A DNA stretch of 64,000 bases from Rehmannia glutinosa (taxonomy: Eukaryota > Streptophyta > Magnoliopsida > Lamiales > Orobanchaceae). This document shows, piece by piece, positions 37,197 to 49,700 of the stretch. The notes under the pieces were generated by a model. That model was given only the letters and a program-made list of their open reading frames with translations. It had not been told where the DNA came from and searched no databases. A program made the position numbers and the translations under genes. Position 1 is the stretch's first letter; each line of letters begins with the position of its first letter. Location: assembly GCA_016081115.2 (NCBI GenBank), contig JABTTQ020003409.1, positions 1 to 64,000 on the forward strand. The letters are read 5' to 3'.

Positions 37197-38081
37197 GGTC
37201 GACTAAAATTGGTACTCTGTGCGAGAATTGGAATTCTGTGTCTGCCTCCGCAAAACGCAAATGAAAGCTGAAAAGTAAAGAGAGAGAAAAAAATGGGTTG
37301 GCGTTGAAGTGTATGTAAAGAATCTATAGATACAACAGAGAGTTGGAGAGAGTGGGTGTGGGGCAATGGTCCACCACTCTAGTCTCTAGGTGTCCCATGT
37401 GAATTCAGACAATCTCTACCCAATTTGTTTTTAATTTCTTAATTAATTTCCCATTTTCAAGAAATAGAATTTCTTATTATTATTACTTTTTGTTTTCCTT
37501 TTTAAAGAAGGGTTTTAGGTTGAAGTTAAATCCATGTTATTTTTAAATTACATAGGGGTTTTTAGACTTTTAGGGAGAATCCACTCTTCATGAAAGGTAA
37601 ATAGAAAAATTGTGTAACTTGATTTGACAAAATTAACACATTGTTTTTTTATATATATAATGTTAATTTTGATTTGAACTTTCGATTAGAGTTGATTTTG
37701 TAAAGGAATTGAGCTCAAAGCTTCAAATGAGTCAAATTTTACTCAAATTCGAGTGATCTCATGTTTTGTTGTTTTTGGAAGGATTACCTATACATAGTTT
37801 TTAATCTTATCTCAAGAAAGAAATATAATTTTTAATCTTTGTAAAATAGTTAAGTTATGAACTTTCTTTCGTCCACAAGATCACTTAAAATTAGTGAAAA
37901 GTTAAAAAAATGCCGCTTTTCTTTCTCATTCATCCCATCATGGAAGGGGAAACTATTTTCTTTATGTTGTTTTTCTTTTCTTTACACAATAATAAATGTT
38001 TATTATTGTCAAGAAAAAACTAAACTAAAATTTAAAAAGTTATCAAAGTTTAATGACCATGGTGTTTATTAGTGTCTTGAA

Positions 38082-38275
38082 AAGGGCGGAGCCAGGACGA
38101 TTTAGTAGGGTGGGCCAATACACGAAAATGGGATGGACCGGATAGAAAATTCAAGAAAAAAATAATACAAATTATAACTAAATTTTTTTCTTTTTTTTAA
38201 ATTCTAACTAGTTTTTTTTTTCTAAAAAAAGGGCTGGGCCAGGGCCCAGATTGGCCCAGCCCTATCTACGCCCTT
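38082..38275. mobile_element. Small inverted-repeat element
   Basis: The left end aaagggcggagccaggac leads into gggtgggccaatacacgaaa, and the right end is attggcccagccctatctac followed by gccctt. The ends pair imperfectly. A relative lies at 25885-26051. No clean target duplication was found. Confidence 0.55.
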
Positions 38276-38966
38276 GCAGTGAGTCTTGATATTGGTTATA
38301 CATTTTGAAACAATGTTGTTTGTACATGTTACAAACTAAAAAATGAAAGGAATTTGTAATTTAATAATTTAGAAATTAAAAAATTAATATAATAATCTTT
38401 TATAAAATGATCAAGTCAAGCTTAAGCAATGCCTCTAAACTTATCAGTTAACAATTCTAACTTCTAAGCAACTAGGCTTAAACAAGTTGTAAACAATTGA
38501 TCTCAACTAACTTAAAAAAAAGTTTTAAACAATTAATGTGAATTGTGAAGCCGAATCTCAATAAATTCTAGCAATGAGCTTTACAACTTGATCCTGATTG
38601 GCAATAGTTTTATCTCTTCATAGTCCAACCAAACCTGACCAAACAATGATAAAGAACACAAGATACCTGCGTGTGCTGTTTCTGAGGAATAACCCTTTCC
38701 ATGAAAAGACAAAGACAAACCGTACAAGTAACCAGGATGATTTGTTGGTTTTTAAGTCACAAGACAAGTTACATTAATCTAATGGGATAATCACACCAAC
38801 AAAAACCAAAAAAAAAAGAAAAAAAATAACAAGGTTTTGGTAATTACGACAAAAAAAACCAAGAGAAATTCAATATTGCATAAACCTACCCTAACGGTAA
38901 GTTAAACTAATGGAATTTGCTGACGCTATCGATATATTTTACAATTACACCATCAATTTTTCTGAA

Positions 38967-39103
38967 TATTACAAATAGACCAAACTTTTTGTCTGACTAA
39001 TTGTAATATTAGAAAAATTGACAGGTCTAATTGTTAAAAGTAAGACAAAAAATTGTTCTAATATTACAATTAGTCAGACAAAAAATTGGAACTATTTGTA
39101 ATA
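38967..39103. repeat. Long palindrome with perfect 29-bp arms
   Basis: The arm at 38986-39014 (tttttgtctgactaattgta...) is exactly the reverse complement of 39056-39084, with a 41-base loop. The pairing continues outward, imperfectly, through aatattacaaatag and ctatttgtaatatt to about 38967 and 39103. A strong cruciform or RNA hairpin is expected. Confidence 0.85.
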
Positions 39104-39445
39104 TTTAGAATTGTTGAGAATGGAACTATTTAGAATTGTAAAATATTTGACAGGTCAACTCACAGTTGGTGGAACAATTTTTTCGTAAATTACCTCAAAC
39201 CTCAAGTTTTTTTTTTTTGTTTTTGTTTTTGTTTTTGTTTTTGTAAGGTTCCATCTTTGTGCTAGGGAAGACAAGCCACAAAAATGAAAACTAAATTCGT
39301 GCAACTTGTTCGGATGCACAACTTATACTTCTTGTGATGATATGCACAATATTACTATTTTGGGGAAGAATTTCAAACGATTCCATCGATGGACTTGAAA
39401 TCCTCCCAAATGACTTTAAAAAATAGTTTCAAAGTATTTGAAATT

Positions 39446-42400
39446 TGTAGGAAAATATTAGTATTTCTTCTAGTACAATTTATATGAATCGAAAATCCAA
39501 ATCGATAAAATTTGCAAAGTAAGCAAAAAAAAATTAGCTCGAATCGTGTGTTCAACACACTATCCTTAAAACAGATTCATCCCCTATTCTGGACGTCTGT
39601 TTCCCAGGATAAGACGAGAAAACCGGATTACCTATTCCGGCGAACTGAAAAATTATGCCCGAAAATTATCACCAAAATTTAATTTCAAGAGTTGGAGATG
39701 TATGGAAACTTTGTAAGTTTTTGTGTGTTTTTCCAAATGAAAATCAAGCCATATTTATAGAAAAAATTATGACATTTCATCAAATAAAATATTTGAATTT
39801 TACTATTGAAAATGGTCAAATAAATTTGGCCTTTACTATTTAAAAGGTCAAAATACCCTTTACTATTAAAAGGTCAAACATGTAATTTTCCTTCAAATTT
39901 TCCAACAATCCCCCACATGAAGAAAATTACGAAGATACAAAGATTTGGTGATAAATTCTAACAGTTGAATCTTGCATAGGATAGGTAGGTGTAACCCTTT
40001 GAACCTTCCCTTGTGAAAGCATATTTACCTTACTAGCTGATCAGTAGACGCGATGTCCTTGAACTGTTCTCCCTTTTGTGTAAACGATGATATACTTTAC
40101 ACAAGATTCTTCCTAACATACTTGATTCTCATGGTTATGTTCATTCATGGGCTGAACATACGCCCGGGGTTTCGCAAGAGGTTCTAAGAATTGAGCCTCA
40201 CACAATTCTCTTGAGCGGCCCCACTTCTCTCTCACATAGGTGATTCTCATTTAAGATAGCCCGTACTACCTTTCGACTTACCGATGCACAAGAATCATTA
40301 AAAGCCAAATTGCTTATCCTCTTCTCCACGGGCATCTTTGTTAAGGAACGGACAAGGGATAACTCCCCCAGGTGATCATAGAGTCTTTTTACAACTAGGT
40401 TGTCCCTTTGAACCTAGATCTTGGGATCTCCAGTCAACTAGGTTGGGTTTCCATTGTATCAACTCATTTTTCTAGAGGCTTAAGTCCCATTCCTCTTAAT
40501 GATTTCACAACTAACTCTCGATTCAACCCTTTGGTTAACGGATCCGCTAAATTATCCTTTGACTTCACGTAGTCAATAGAGATAACACCAGTTGAGAGTA
40601 GTTGTCTGATGGTATTGTGTCTACGACGTATGTGTCTAGACTTACCATTGTACATATTGCTTTGTGCCCTACCAATCGCAGATTGACTGTCACAATGTAT
40701 ACAAATTGCTGGCACAGGTTTAGGCCATTTTGGAATATCTTCTAAGAAATTTCGAAGCCATTCAACTTCTTCACCACACTTGTCTAGAGCAATAAACTCA
40801 GACTCCATTGTAGACCTTGCTATAACTGTCTGCTTAGAAGATTTCCATGATATTGTTGCACCTCCTAAAGTGAATATAAATCCACTTGTAGACTTAGAAT
40901 CTTTAATATCAGATATCCAATTAGCATCACTATATCCTTCAATAACAGCAGGATATCTTGTATAGTGCAGCCCAAAATCACGAGTATATCTTAAATACCG
41001 TAGTATTCTCACTATCCCTTTCCAGTGGTCATGCCCTGGATTACTCGTGTATCTGCTCAATTTACTCACTGCATAGGCAATGTCTGGTCTTGTACAACTC
41101 ATTAAGTACATTAAACTTCCTATGACTCGTGAGTATTCAACTTGAGACACGGCCTCACCTCACCTCTATTCTTCGATAGATGTTTGCTTGTGTCTATCGG
41201 AGTTCTAGCTAATGACGTGTCATCCTTACTAAATTTTCCTAGAATCTTATCCACATAATGTGTGATCAAGTGTTAGTCCATTTGAAGTTCTAGAAATCTT
41301 TATTCGAGGATCACGTCGCCTAAACCCATATCATTCATGTCAAACCTCGAGTTCAACATATCTTTAGTGGATTTAATTATTTTATCATTACTTCCAATGA
41401 TAAGCATGTCGTCTACATAAAGACATAAAATAACATAGCCATTTTCAGTCTCTTTAACATGACACATTTATCACATTCATTTATTTTAAATCCACGTTCT
41501 TTCATGACATTATCAAATTTCTCATGCCATTGTTTGAACTGTTTCAAGCCATATAATGACTTGACGGTTTACAAACCTTGTTCTCTTGCCCAGTGCAGAG
41601 AATCCGCCAGTTGTTCCATGTAAATTTCCTCTTCTAAATCTCCGTTTAGAAAAGCCGTTTTACGTCCATTTGATGTACTTCAAGATTTCGCAATGCAAAG
41701 AATCGCAAGTACCAATCTAATGGAGGTTATTCTCGAATCGAGAATATGTATCAAAGTAATCAAGGCCCTCTTTTTGTCTCAGTAACCTTTAATTACAAGT
41801 CTATTTTTATACTTATCAATTGTTCCATCCGCCTTCATTTTCTTCTTGAAAATACATTTATAACCTAGTGGTTTACTTCCCCGGAAGATCCACTAGTTCC
41901 TGTGTATGGTTTTGCAAGATAGAATCAATTTCACTTTTTATGGCTTCTTTCCATAATGGTCCTTTGAGGAAGAAGTTATAGCTTTCTATAGCTTTGAGGT
42001 TCACTTTCCAACATGTATGTTAGAAAATGCGGACCAAAAGATTTTTCTATCCTAGCTCGTTTGCTGCGTCTAATTTCTACCTCTTCTTCTTGCTCTTGTT
42101 ATATTGAATCATGTATCCGTTTAGAAGAACTTGCTTCTTCTCTCGATCTACACGGAAATACATTTTCAAAGAATGAGGCATTTCTCGATTCAATTATCGT
42201 GTTTGTGTGTATATCTTCAACTTTAGATTCATGCACAAGAAAACGATAAGTGGCACTGTTATGTGCATATCCAATAAATATGCAAATCAGCAGTTTTGGG
42301 ACCTACCTTCACCTTCTTTGGTGTAGGTATAGCAACCTTCGCAAGACACCCCCACACTCGTAAGTATTTGTAGGATGGTATTCTTCCATGCCATAGCTCG

Positions 42401-45400
42401 TAAGGGCTTTTGTCTAATTTCTTACGGTACCTTATTTAAAAGGTAATTAGATGTCAAAATAGCTTTCCCCACATGTTCGAGGCAAGCGACGCTTTAACTT
42501 AATAACATGGCATTCATCATTTCTTTAAGTGTACGGTTTTCCGATTCGCAATGCCATTCTGTTGAGGTGAATAAGGTCTTTGTTGTTTAGGTGTCTAATT
42601 CCGTGTTGGGCATGAATTCAGCAAAAGGTGATTCATATTCACCTCCACGATCACTTCTTAACACCTTAATTTTCTTGTTGAGTTGATTTTCAACTTCATT
42701 TTTATAGAGAATAAATTTTTCTATAGCTTCATCTTTACTTTTAAGAAGATACACATAACAAAACTTTGTGTTATCATCTATAAAAGTAATGAAGTACTTA
42801 TTGCCACCACGTGTTTGTGTCGATTTTAAATCACATACATCAGTGTGAATTAAATCAAGTGGTTCATTATTTCTTTCAATATTTTTAAATGAAGTCCTTG
42901 TTAACTTTGCCTCAACACAAGTTTCACACATGTGCTTGGAATCAATATGTAATGTTGGTATATAATTCAAGTTAATTAATCTACGAAAGATATCATAATT
43001 AACGTGTCCTAGTCTACCATGCCACAAATTGGAAGACTCAAGCAAGTAAAATGTAAAACATTCTTCATTTTATTAGCTTTTGATTTAACAACCATTACAG
43101 CTTGAGCTTAAAATGACCCATCGGTAGATAACCTTGCCTACAAACATCCCATTTTTTAACAAAGTAACAACCCCGACTCGAAAAACAATGCGAAACCATG
43201 CTTATCTAAGCGAACCGGACACCAAATTCTTACGAATGTCCGGTACAAACAACACATTATTTAGAGTCGATTCTTCCCGGACGTCATCTTGAACCACTTT
43301 GCCTTTTCCTCGACCTCGTAAGTATTTGAATTTCCCATGTACGACTTTCTCGCCGTCTTGGTGGCTCAAAGGAACTAAACATTTCTCTGACAGAACACAC
43401 GTGCCTAGTAGCACCAGAATCAATTCACCATTGTTTCGGGTTTGAACCAATGAAATTCACCTCGGAGACCACCGCAGCCAGGTTCATATCTGACACTTCT
43501 TGAGAAATGTGATCAACCATGTTAGCCTCCCGATTCTTTTTCGGTTTCTTGCAATCAGAAGCCTTGTGACCCTTGCCACCACAATTGAAGCAATTTCCTT
43601 CGAATTTCTTCTTCGAAATATCTCCTTTTGGTCCCAAATTATTGAACCCTTTTACCAGTTTTACCAGTTTTCCCAGTTTTCTTTTTCTCTTTTGAGCTTT
43701 CGCCATGCTCCACAACATTGGCTTTAGCAGCCACATGATTGAACATTTTCCTTTCGGAACCTTTGTTATCTTCTTCAATCCGAAGCCTAAGAATCAGATC
43801 TTCAACGTTCATCTCCTTTCGTTTGTGCTTGAGATAGTTCTTGAAATCTTTCAGCGGTGGCAATTTTTCAATTATTGCAGCCACTTGGAAAGTTTCATTC
43901 AAAACCATCCCTTCACAAGAATATCATGTATGATCACACGAAGCTCTTGTCTTGACGATGACCGTTTTGAGTCCACCATTTTATAATCCAAGAAGTGGCC
44001 TACAATGAATTTTTTCGCACCCGCATCCTCGATCTTATACTTATGGTCCAAAGACTCCCACTTCCTTTGCAGTTTTCTTGAGCTATACACGTTGTAAAGC
44101 GAATCGCAAGGCCATTCATGACATAATTTCTACACAAGAAATCAAAGCATGATTCAAGCATCTAAAGCGTTAACCGCTTGTGCATCAATCTCGTCCTCAC
44201 TAAGTTGTGGAGGATCTTCATCGTCAAGAACCGCGCGCCAAGTTCAAGGTGGTCAAGTAGAAGAGCATCTTTCACGCCACCGCTTAAAGTTCAAGCCGTT
44301 AAACTTTTCCGATTTTTCGCCATGATTAAGCGGCACATTAAGCGTGGGGTTGGCTACTACCCGAGGCACAATCGGGATAACAACCGGATTCTGCACAACG
44401 AGATTAGACCCACCACTATTTGATTGGATGTCATTTAAAACAAATAATACAAGAAGTTTAGCACTTCGATCAATCAATCGGAACAAAACCGATAAGAACA
44501 AATTTATTAAAATGTTCAAGTTTTTATTATAAGTCCTTTGCAATTTTCTTGCACTCCGAATTTGCACATGTATTAATCTATTAGTCCAAAGATTAGTCCA
44601 ATCAGTCCAAACAGTCCAAAGATTAGTCCAATAAGTCCAAACAGTCCAAAGATTAGTCCAATCGGTCCAAAGCGGTCAAAGATTAGTCCAATCAGTCCAA
44701 TCGCAGAGATCGGAATTACAATTGCCAAATCAAATTTTAGTAGCTAACAGTATACCAAACGTTTGATTTTAATAGCAAGTTTATAACCTGTCAAATGATT
44801 AATCATGTATGCAGTATCACAAATTAAGAGAAGTGGAAAGATTCTTTATTCATCAAGTTAGGCCACATAATGGTTCCAGCCAAATTTATAATAATAAAGT
44901 GGAATCATGAATTCTCTAAACAATTTGCCAACATAAAATTAAACTAAACAATTAATCACGGCAACATTAAAATAGTTTGAAGATTCTTGCCAATTGCCAT
45001 GGTTGATTACAATCAAACCATATATTACTATTATGTACTAATAATATGAAATTGGAAACCTTTGGTTGATTTACAGAAAATAGCAGCTCTATCATAATAT
45101 ATAATATGTACTAGACGAAATATTGAAAAAAAAATCTGTTTTAAGCTTGTAGGAAAATATTAGTATTTCTTCTAGTACAATTTATATGAATCGAAAATCC
45201 AAATCGATAAAATTTGCAAAGTAAGCAAAATAAAATTAGCTCGAATCGTGTGTTCAACACACTATCCTTAAAACAGTTTCGTCCCCTATTCTGGACGTCT
45301 GTTTCCCAGGATAAGACGAGAAAACCGGATTACCTATTCCGGCGAACTGAAAAATTATGCCCGAAAATTATCACTAAAATTTAATTTTAAGAGTTGGAGA

Positions 45401-45608
45401 TGTATGGAAACTTTGTAAGTTTTTGTGTGTTTTTCCAAATGAAAATCAAGCCATATTTATAGAAAAAATTATGACCTTTCATCAAATAAAATATTTGAAT
45501 TTTACTATTGAAAGGGTCAAATAAATTTGGCCTTTACTATTTAAAAGGTCAAAATACCCTTTACTATTAAAATGTCAAATATGTAATTTTCCTTCAAATT
45601 TTCCAACA
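39446..45608 (-). mobile_element. Ty1/copia LTR retrotransposon, both LTRs present
   Basis: LTRs lie at 39446-39907 (462 bp, the 3' LTR) and 45148-45608 (461 bp, the 5' LTR). Both start TGTAGGAAAATA and end TTTTCCAACA, and they differ at about ten positions. The host duplication aaatt flanks at 39441-39445 and 45609-45613. A purine tract (minus strand catgtgggggat) abuts the 3' LTR. On the minus strand in order: Gag with zinc knuckle CFNCGGKGHKASDC (about 43560-43610), pre-integrase and integrase (LWHGRLGHVNYDIF, IHTDVC, FIDDNTKFCYVY, LRSDRGGEY; 42587-43045), reverse transcriptase YVDDMLIIGSND (about 41390-41430) and RNase H (GSLMYLMSCTRPDIAYAV to YVKSKDNLADPLTKGL; 40464-41150). Several frame changes break the polyprotein, so it is not autonomous. 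A recognisable primer-binding site was not found next to the 5' LTR. Confidence 0.96.
44583..44702. repeat. 30-bp minisatellite in the copia 5' leader
   Basis: About four units of agtccaaagattagtccaat plus ten more bases (magtccaaac) stand in tandem, the last ones degenerate. They lie between the Gag start and the 5' LTR, within the untranslated leader of the element. Confidence 0.85.
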
Positions 45609-46015
45609 AAATTCATTATAGAATGACTTCATCTAAACAATCTCAATGGATCTGTTATTATGGTTTGAAATCTTTAGCTCTAAATCCTTACATTTTTGTT
45701 TTCAAATCTAAGTACCACAATTTTGATGGATTAAGGAAGATGAAAAATAAGAGAAGACATTTCATCTAAATTGGAAGATGGTACAGACAAATGCACTCCA
45801 CTCAGGTGTTCATGTCTTCAATGCTGCTAACAACCCGGGACAACGTCTATCAATTGAAAGAAATCTACGATAGAGACGCCAATCAGTAGAATCAGACCTG
45901 GAACTCGTTAAGCAACAACATATAAATCAGAAATATGCAGCATTTAAAAGACAAGTCATTATCAGACCCAAACTAAACCAGAATATTCTGACCTACTTGG
46001 ATGCTATTAAAATTA

Positions 46016-46486
46016 GGGATACATACAAAAACTACCCTCATGTTTAGTTTAATTACATAAAAATTCAGTTATCTTTCATAATTACAAATACGTATACTCT
46101 CAAGGGGGGAATATTTATGGGATATTTGTTAGGTAAATTCAAACTTGTGACAGCGAGTAAAAGTTAATTACACGCTCACAAAAAACAAGGGATAATTACA
46201 AAACTATCCCTGATGTTTGGGGTAATTACAAAAAGACCCATAGAAGTTTCAAAATTCCCAAAAAACCCAATGAGGTTTGATTATGACTTAAGGGTGCATT
46301 TGGATAGAGAGATTTCAAATCCAATGTATTTGAAAATGAATGGATTTCAAATACCTTGATTTGAAACACATCTCTTGTTTTGATGGGGGTGTCTGTAACA
46401 CTTTAAGGGGGTATTTATAATTTTGAAAGATAACTTAAGATTTTTGTAATTAGGCTAAACCTCAGGTTAGTTTTTGTAATTATCCC
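46016..46486. mobile_element. Composite GGGATAA-family MITE region
   Basis: A left end (gggatacatacaaaaactac) at 46016, an internal second left end (gggataattacaaaactatc) at about 46187, and a right end (ttttgtaattatccc) at 46472-46486 suggest one copy inserted in another, with an additional atttggatagagagatttca element inside. No clean flanking duplication was found. Confidence 0.6.
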
Positions 46487-46706
46487 TTCAAACTATGTTA
46501 AATCAGATTCATGAGATCTAGTGCTTAGTTACTGTTTTAAAATAAGTGCCAGCAGATTTTTTCAAGTTGTGATTTCAGGGCCGGTGTAGGAAAAATTCAA
46601 AAATTTAGTGAGTTCAAAGTGAATGGCCAGTTTCGTGCCAAAAATCTGGTTGCAACTTTTAACTGTAAAAACAAGTTCTTTGATACTTACCGAAAAGTGA
46701 AAAATA

Positions 46707-49700
46707 TTACAGAAGCTCCAAGACTAGTGCTGAAGCACCTCCGCCTCCATTGCAAACACCACCAACTCCATATTTTGCATTTTTCTGCCTCAATACCTGA
46801 GACAACAGAAGTTAACATGTCATGAACGTAGCGGAATGCTATGTAACTAACAAAACACTTTCACGACTAATGATCACCTTGCTGCCAGACTCATAATCCA
46901 AAAATTTTGTTCATAAAACATAATACTACAACTTTAACAGAAAGTAAATATACCCCCAAAAGTGTGACCAAGATACGAGCTCCACTACAACCTAAAGGAT
47001 GTCCCAATGATACAGCTCCACCATGTACATTAACTCTTTCCTGCAAAACATATCACGAATTTCAGAATAACGGGAGTTTATGTAGCACATAACAGGTAAT
47101 GATACCCCACAGGAATATTGCTTATGTGCATGCAAGAGCAGAGGAAATACTTGTAATTTAATTTTAGGGATAATTACAAAAGCTACCCCTTAGGTTTAAT
47201 CTAATTACAAAAAAATCCAGTTATTTTTTTAAATTATAAATACCGCATTGGCATTTGGTTCTGTTTCACAAATTGAACCCTCAAGAGAGGGGTATTTGTT
47301 AGGTAAATACAAACCTCAAGGGGGTATTTATAATTTTGAAAGATAATTGGAGTTTTTTGTAATTAGGCTAAACCTCAGGGGTAGTATTTGTAATTCTCTT
47401 AATTTTATTAATTTGTTTTAGTTACTTTTTCAAGGGGCCCACCCACCAACCCTACGCCCCGGAGGCCAGAGACAGTTTGAAGTTGAATAACTAACCGGAT
47501 TAAGACCCAATAGCTTTTGATTTGCAAGAGCCACAACCTGCACAGGAAGGATCATATTGGTAGAATAAGATGAAAAGAGTTTTGGATTAGCAAAGTGTTT
47601 ATTTATTTATTTTTTTGGAAAAAAGAAGCACTACAGCATACCGCAAAGGCTTCATTGATTTCATAATAGTCTATCTGAGATGCTTCTAGTCCAGCACTTT
47701 TAATTGCTTTCGGAATTGCTAGAGCTGGAGCAGTCGTAAATAATTCTGGAGCCTGCTCAATGTGCTCAATTTAAGTATCAATCGTAAATGCGATCACCAC
47801 AAAATTGAAAATGAGAAGCAAAGAATGTGGATTCTTTGAAGTTAAACACACAAACACACGGAGCACCTGAGCAGCATCAGCATATCCTGTAATCTTTGCA
47901 ATGACTTGCAGCCCAAGCGTCAGAGCCTTTTCTCCACTTACTAAAACAAGAGCCGCAGCACCATCGCTGAGATCAAATTCACTTGTCAATAAGCATAAAA
48001 AGAAATCTACATCATTCAACATTTTGAGAAATCGAAGCTTCATCAATAGCAGTTTCTTGCAATATCTGCTACGTGAGACCAATACAGTTATGCAACCACA
48101 CAAGTTGGATTAGATTCACTTATAGACTAAAACTTCAAGTGCTAAATTTTCAAGGAAAATTAGTTCTATGTGTTTATATATCCTTGATGTAGAAGGTAAC
48201 GGAAATTAGTTTTCCCTCCTTCCCATTTATTCGCAACCCAAAGAGGGATATTAACACAAAGATGAGTACCAAATCAATGTGCGAGAGAACCAAAGGAAAA
48301 TAGGGGTGCAGTTGACATGTATGCTTAGCCAATATATCTAATTAACAATAACTGAAGAAGGTGGCATTTTAACATTTCCCTACTAAATATATTACTATCT
48401 CTGTTTAATTACACTAACTAACTCAATAAGAACTAAGATCAAAGGAGAGAATCAAGGAACAGCAACAAACCTTATGCTAGAAGCATTCCCAGCTGTGACA
48501 GTACCACCAGTTTCCTTAAAACTTGGTCTTAGCTTCCTCAACTTTGCAGCATCAAACTGACCAGATAAAGAAAGTGCTTAGTATTAGGGCAAAACAATTA
48601 AATGAACTGCATATGCAAGTTCATGAGCTCCTTGTATGACCCACACCAAAAGATCATGCTCTCCATCTTTCTGAGATATGGTGCATGAATGTGCGGCTAA
48701 CACTAATAAATGGGGTATAGTTTTTTGTTTAAGAAACCATTTGAGATCAGTAGCAGCGAATAATAGGATTTCTTTTTTGTCGTACTCTATATTTGACTCT
48801 CTTTCACCGGATGATAGAAGCCCCACAATGATTATTTGCAAATATAGACCTTTAATTATTATTTTTTTTCCATTAAAGATAATGCTTTCAAAATGCATAA
48901 GTTGATGGAAGTAAGCAAATAGAAATAGGGAAGAAATCTGGGTAGAAACGAAAAAAATTAACTAATATTCTGTGTATACAGAAGAATGGTTGTGGGGATT
49001 CATTCACCTTTCCTAGACCTTCATCCTTATCTACTAATGTGGATGGTTTTCCTCTTCCTCCAGACACTTCGACCTGCATGCACAAGATACTGTTTATAAA
49101 GCAACACCAAAAGCCATGAACTACTTCTAGAAGCTAAAGTGTAGTTATCTTACTGGGACAATCTCCCATGCAAAGGCACCGCTATCTTGAGCGGCAATTC
49201 CACGTTCAAAGCTTTGAACTGCATAATTGTCCTGCATATATTAAACAGTATAAGCACCAGCTCTAATGGACATACGTTACTGTTTTTAAGATACATATTA
49301 TTTTTTTATTTTTTTTTAAAAAGGAAGAAAAGGAACATGTTACATCACTTTAGCCAGTAACAACTACAATAAACAAAAACTAAAATGGTACAGAAAATCG
49401 CGTGAACAATAGAACCAAACTATTTTTGGCCACTATACATATCTTGGAGACCTTATATTTGAAAAAATACCTGCTCCTCTCTGGTAACATTATGGTGTTC
49501 AGCACATAATTCAGCACAAACTCCCATTCCATAGTCATTGTAAACATCCCACAATCCATCTTTCAACATTCCATCAACAAGAGAATCATGTCCAAGTCGA
49601 GATCCTTTCCTGGAATATCTCAAGATCCAGTAAATAAGCAATGCAGGCAATTAAGTTGAAACTCTAGCACACTAATTACTCTACATTGAGATTTTTATAC

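Larger units (their letters stand above)
37380..39440. other. Intergenic DNA upstream of the NOI gene
   Basis: Apart from the small element at 38082-38275 and a long hairpin at 38967-39103 there is only AT-rich DNA. A (GTTTTT)n run lies at about 39210-39245. No gene is supported. Confidence 0.45.

Noticed and set aside
43500..43986. Plus-strand frames over the copia Gag region
   Set aside because: They are shadows of the minus-strand Gag, which has the zinc knuckle.
45040..45147. Primer-binding site of the complete copia element
   Set aside because: The sequence directly inside the 5' LTR (agcttaaaacag on the minus strand) does not match the usual Met-tRNA site, and a weak tgatagagctgc match lies about 60 bases away. 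Not supported.
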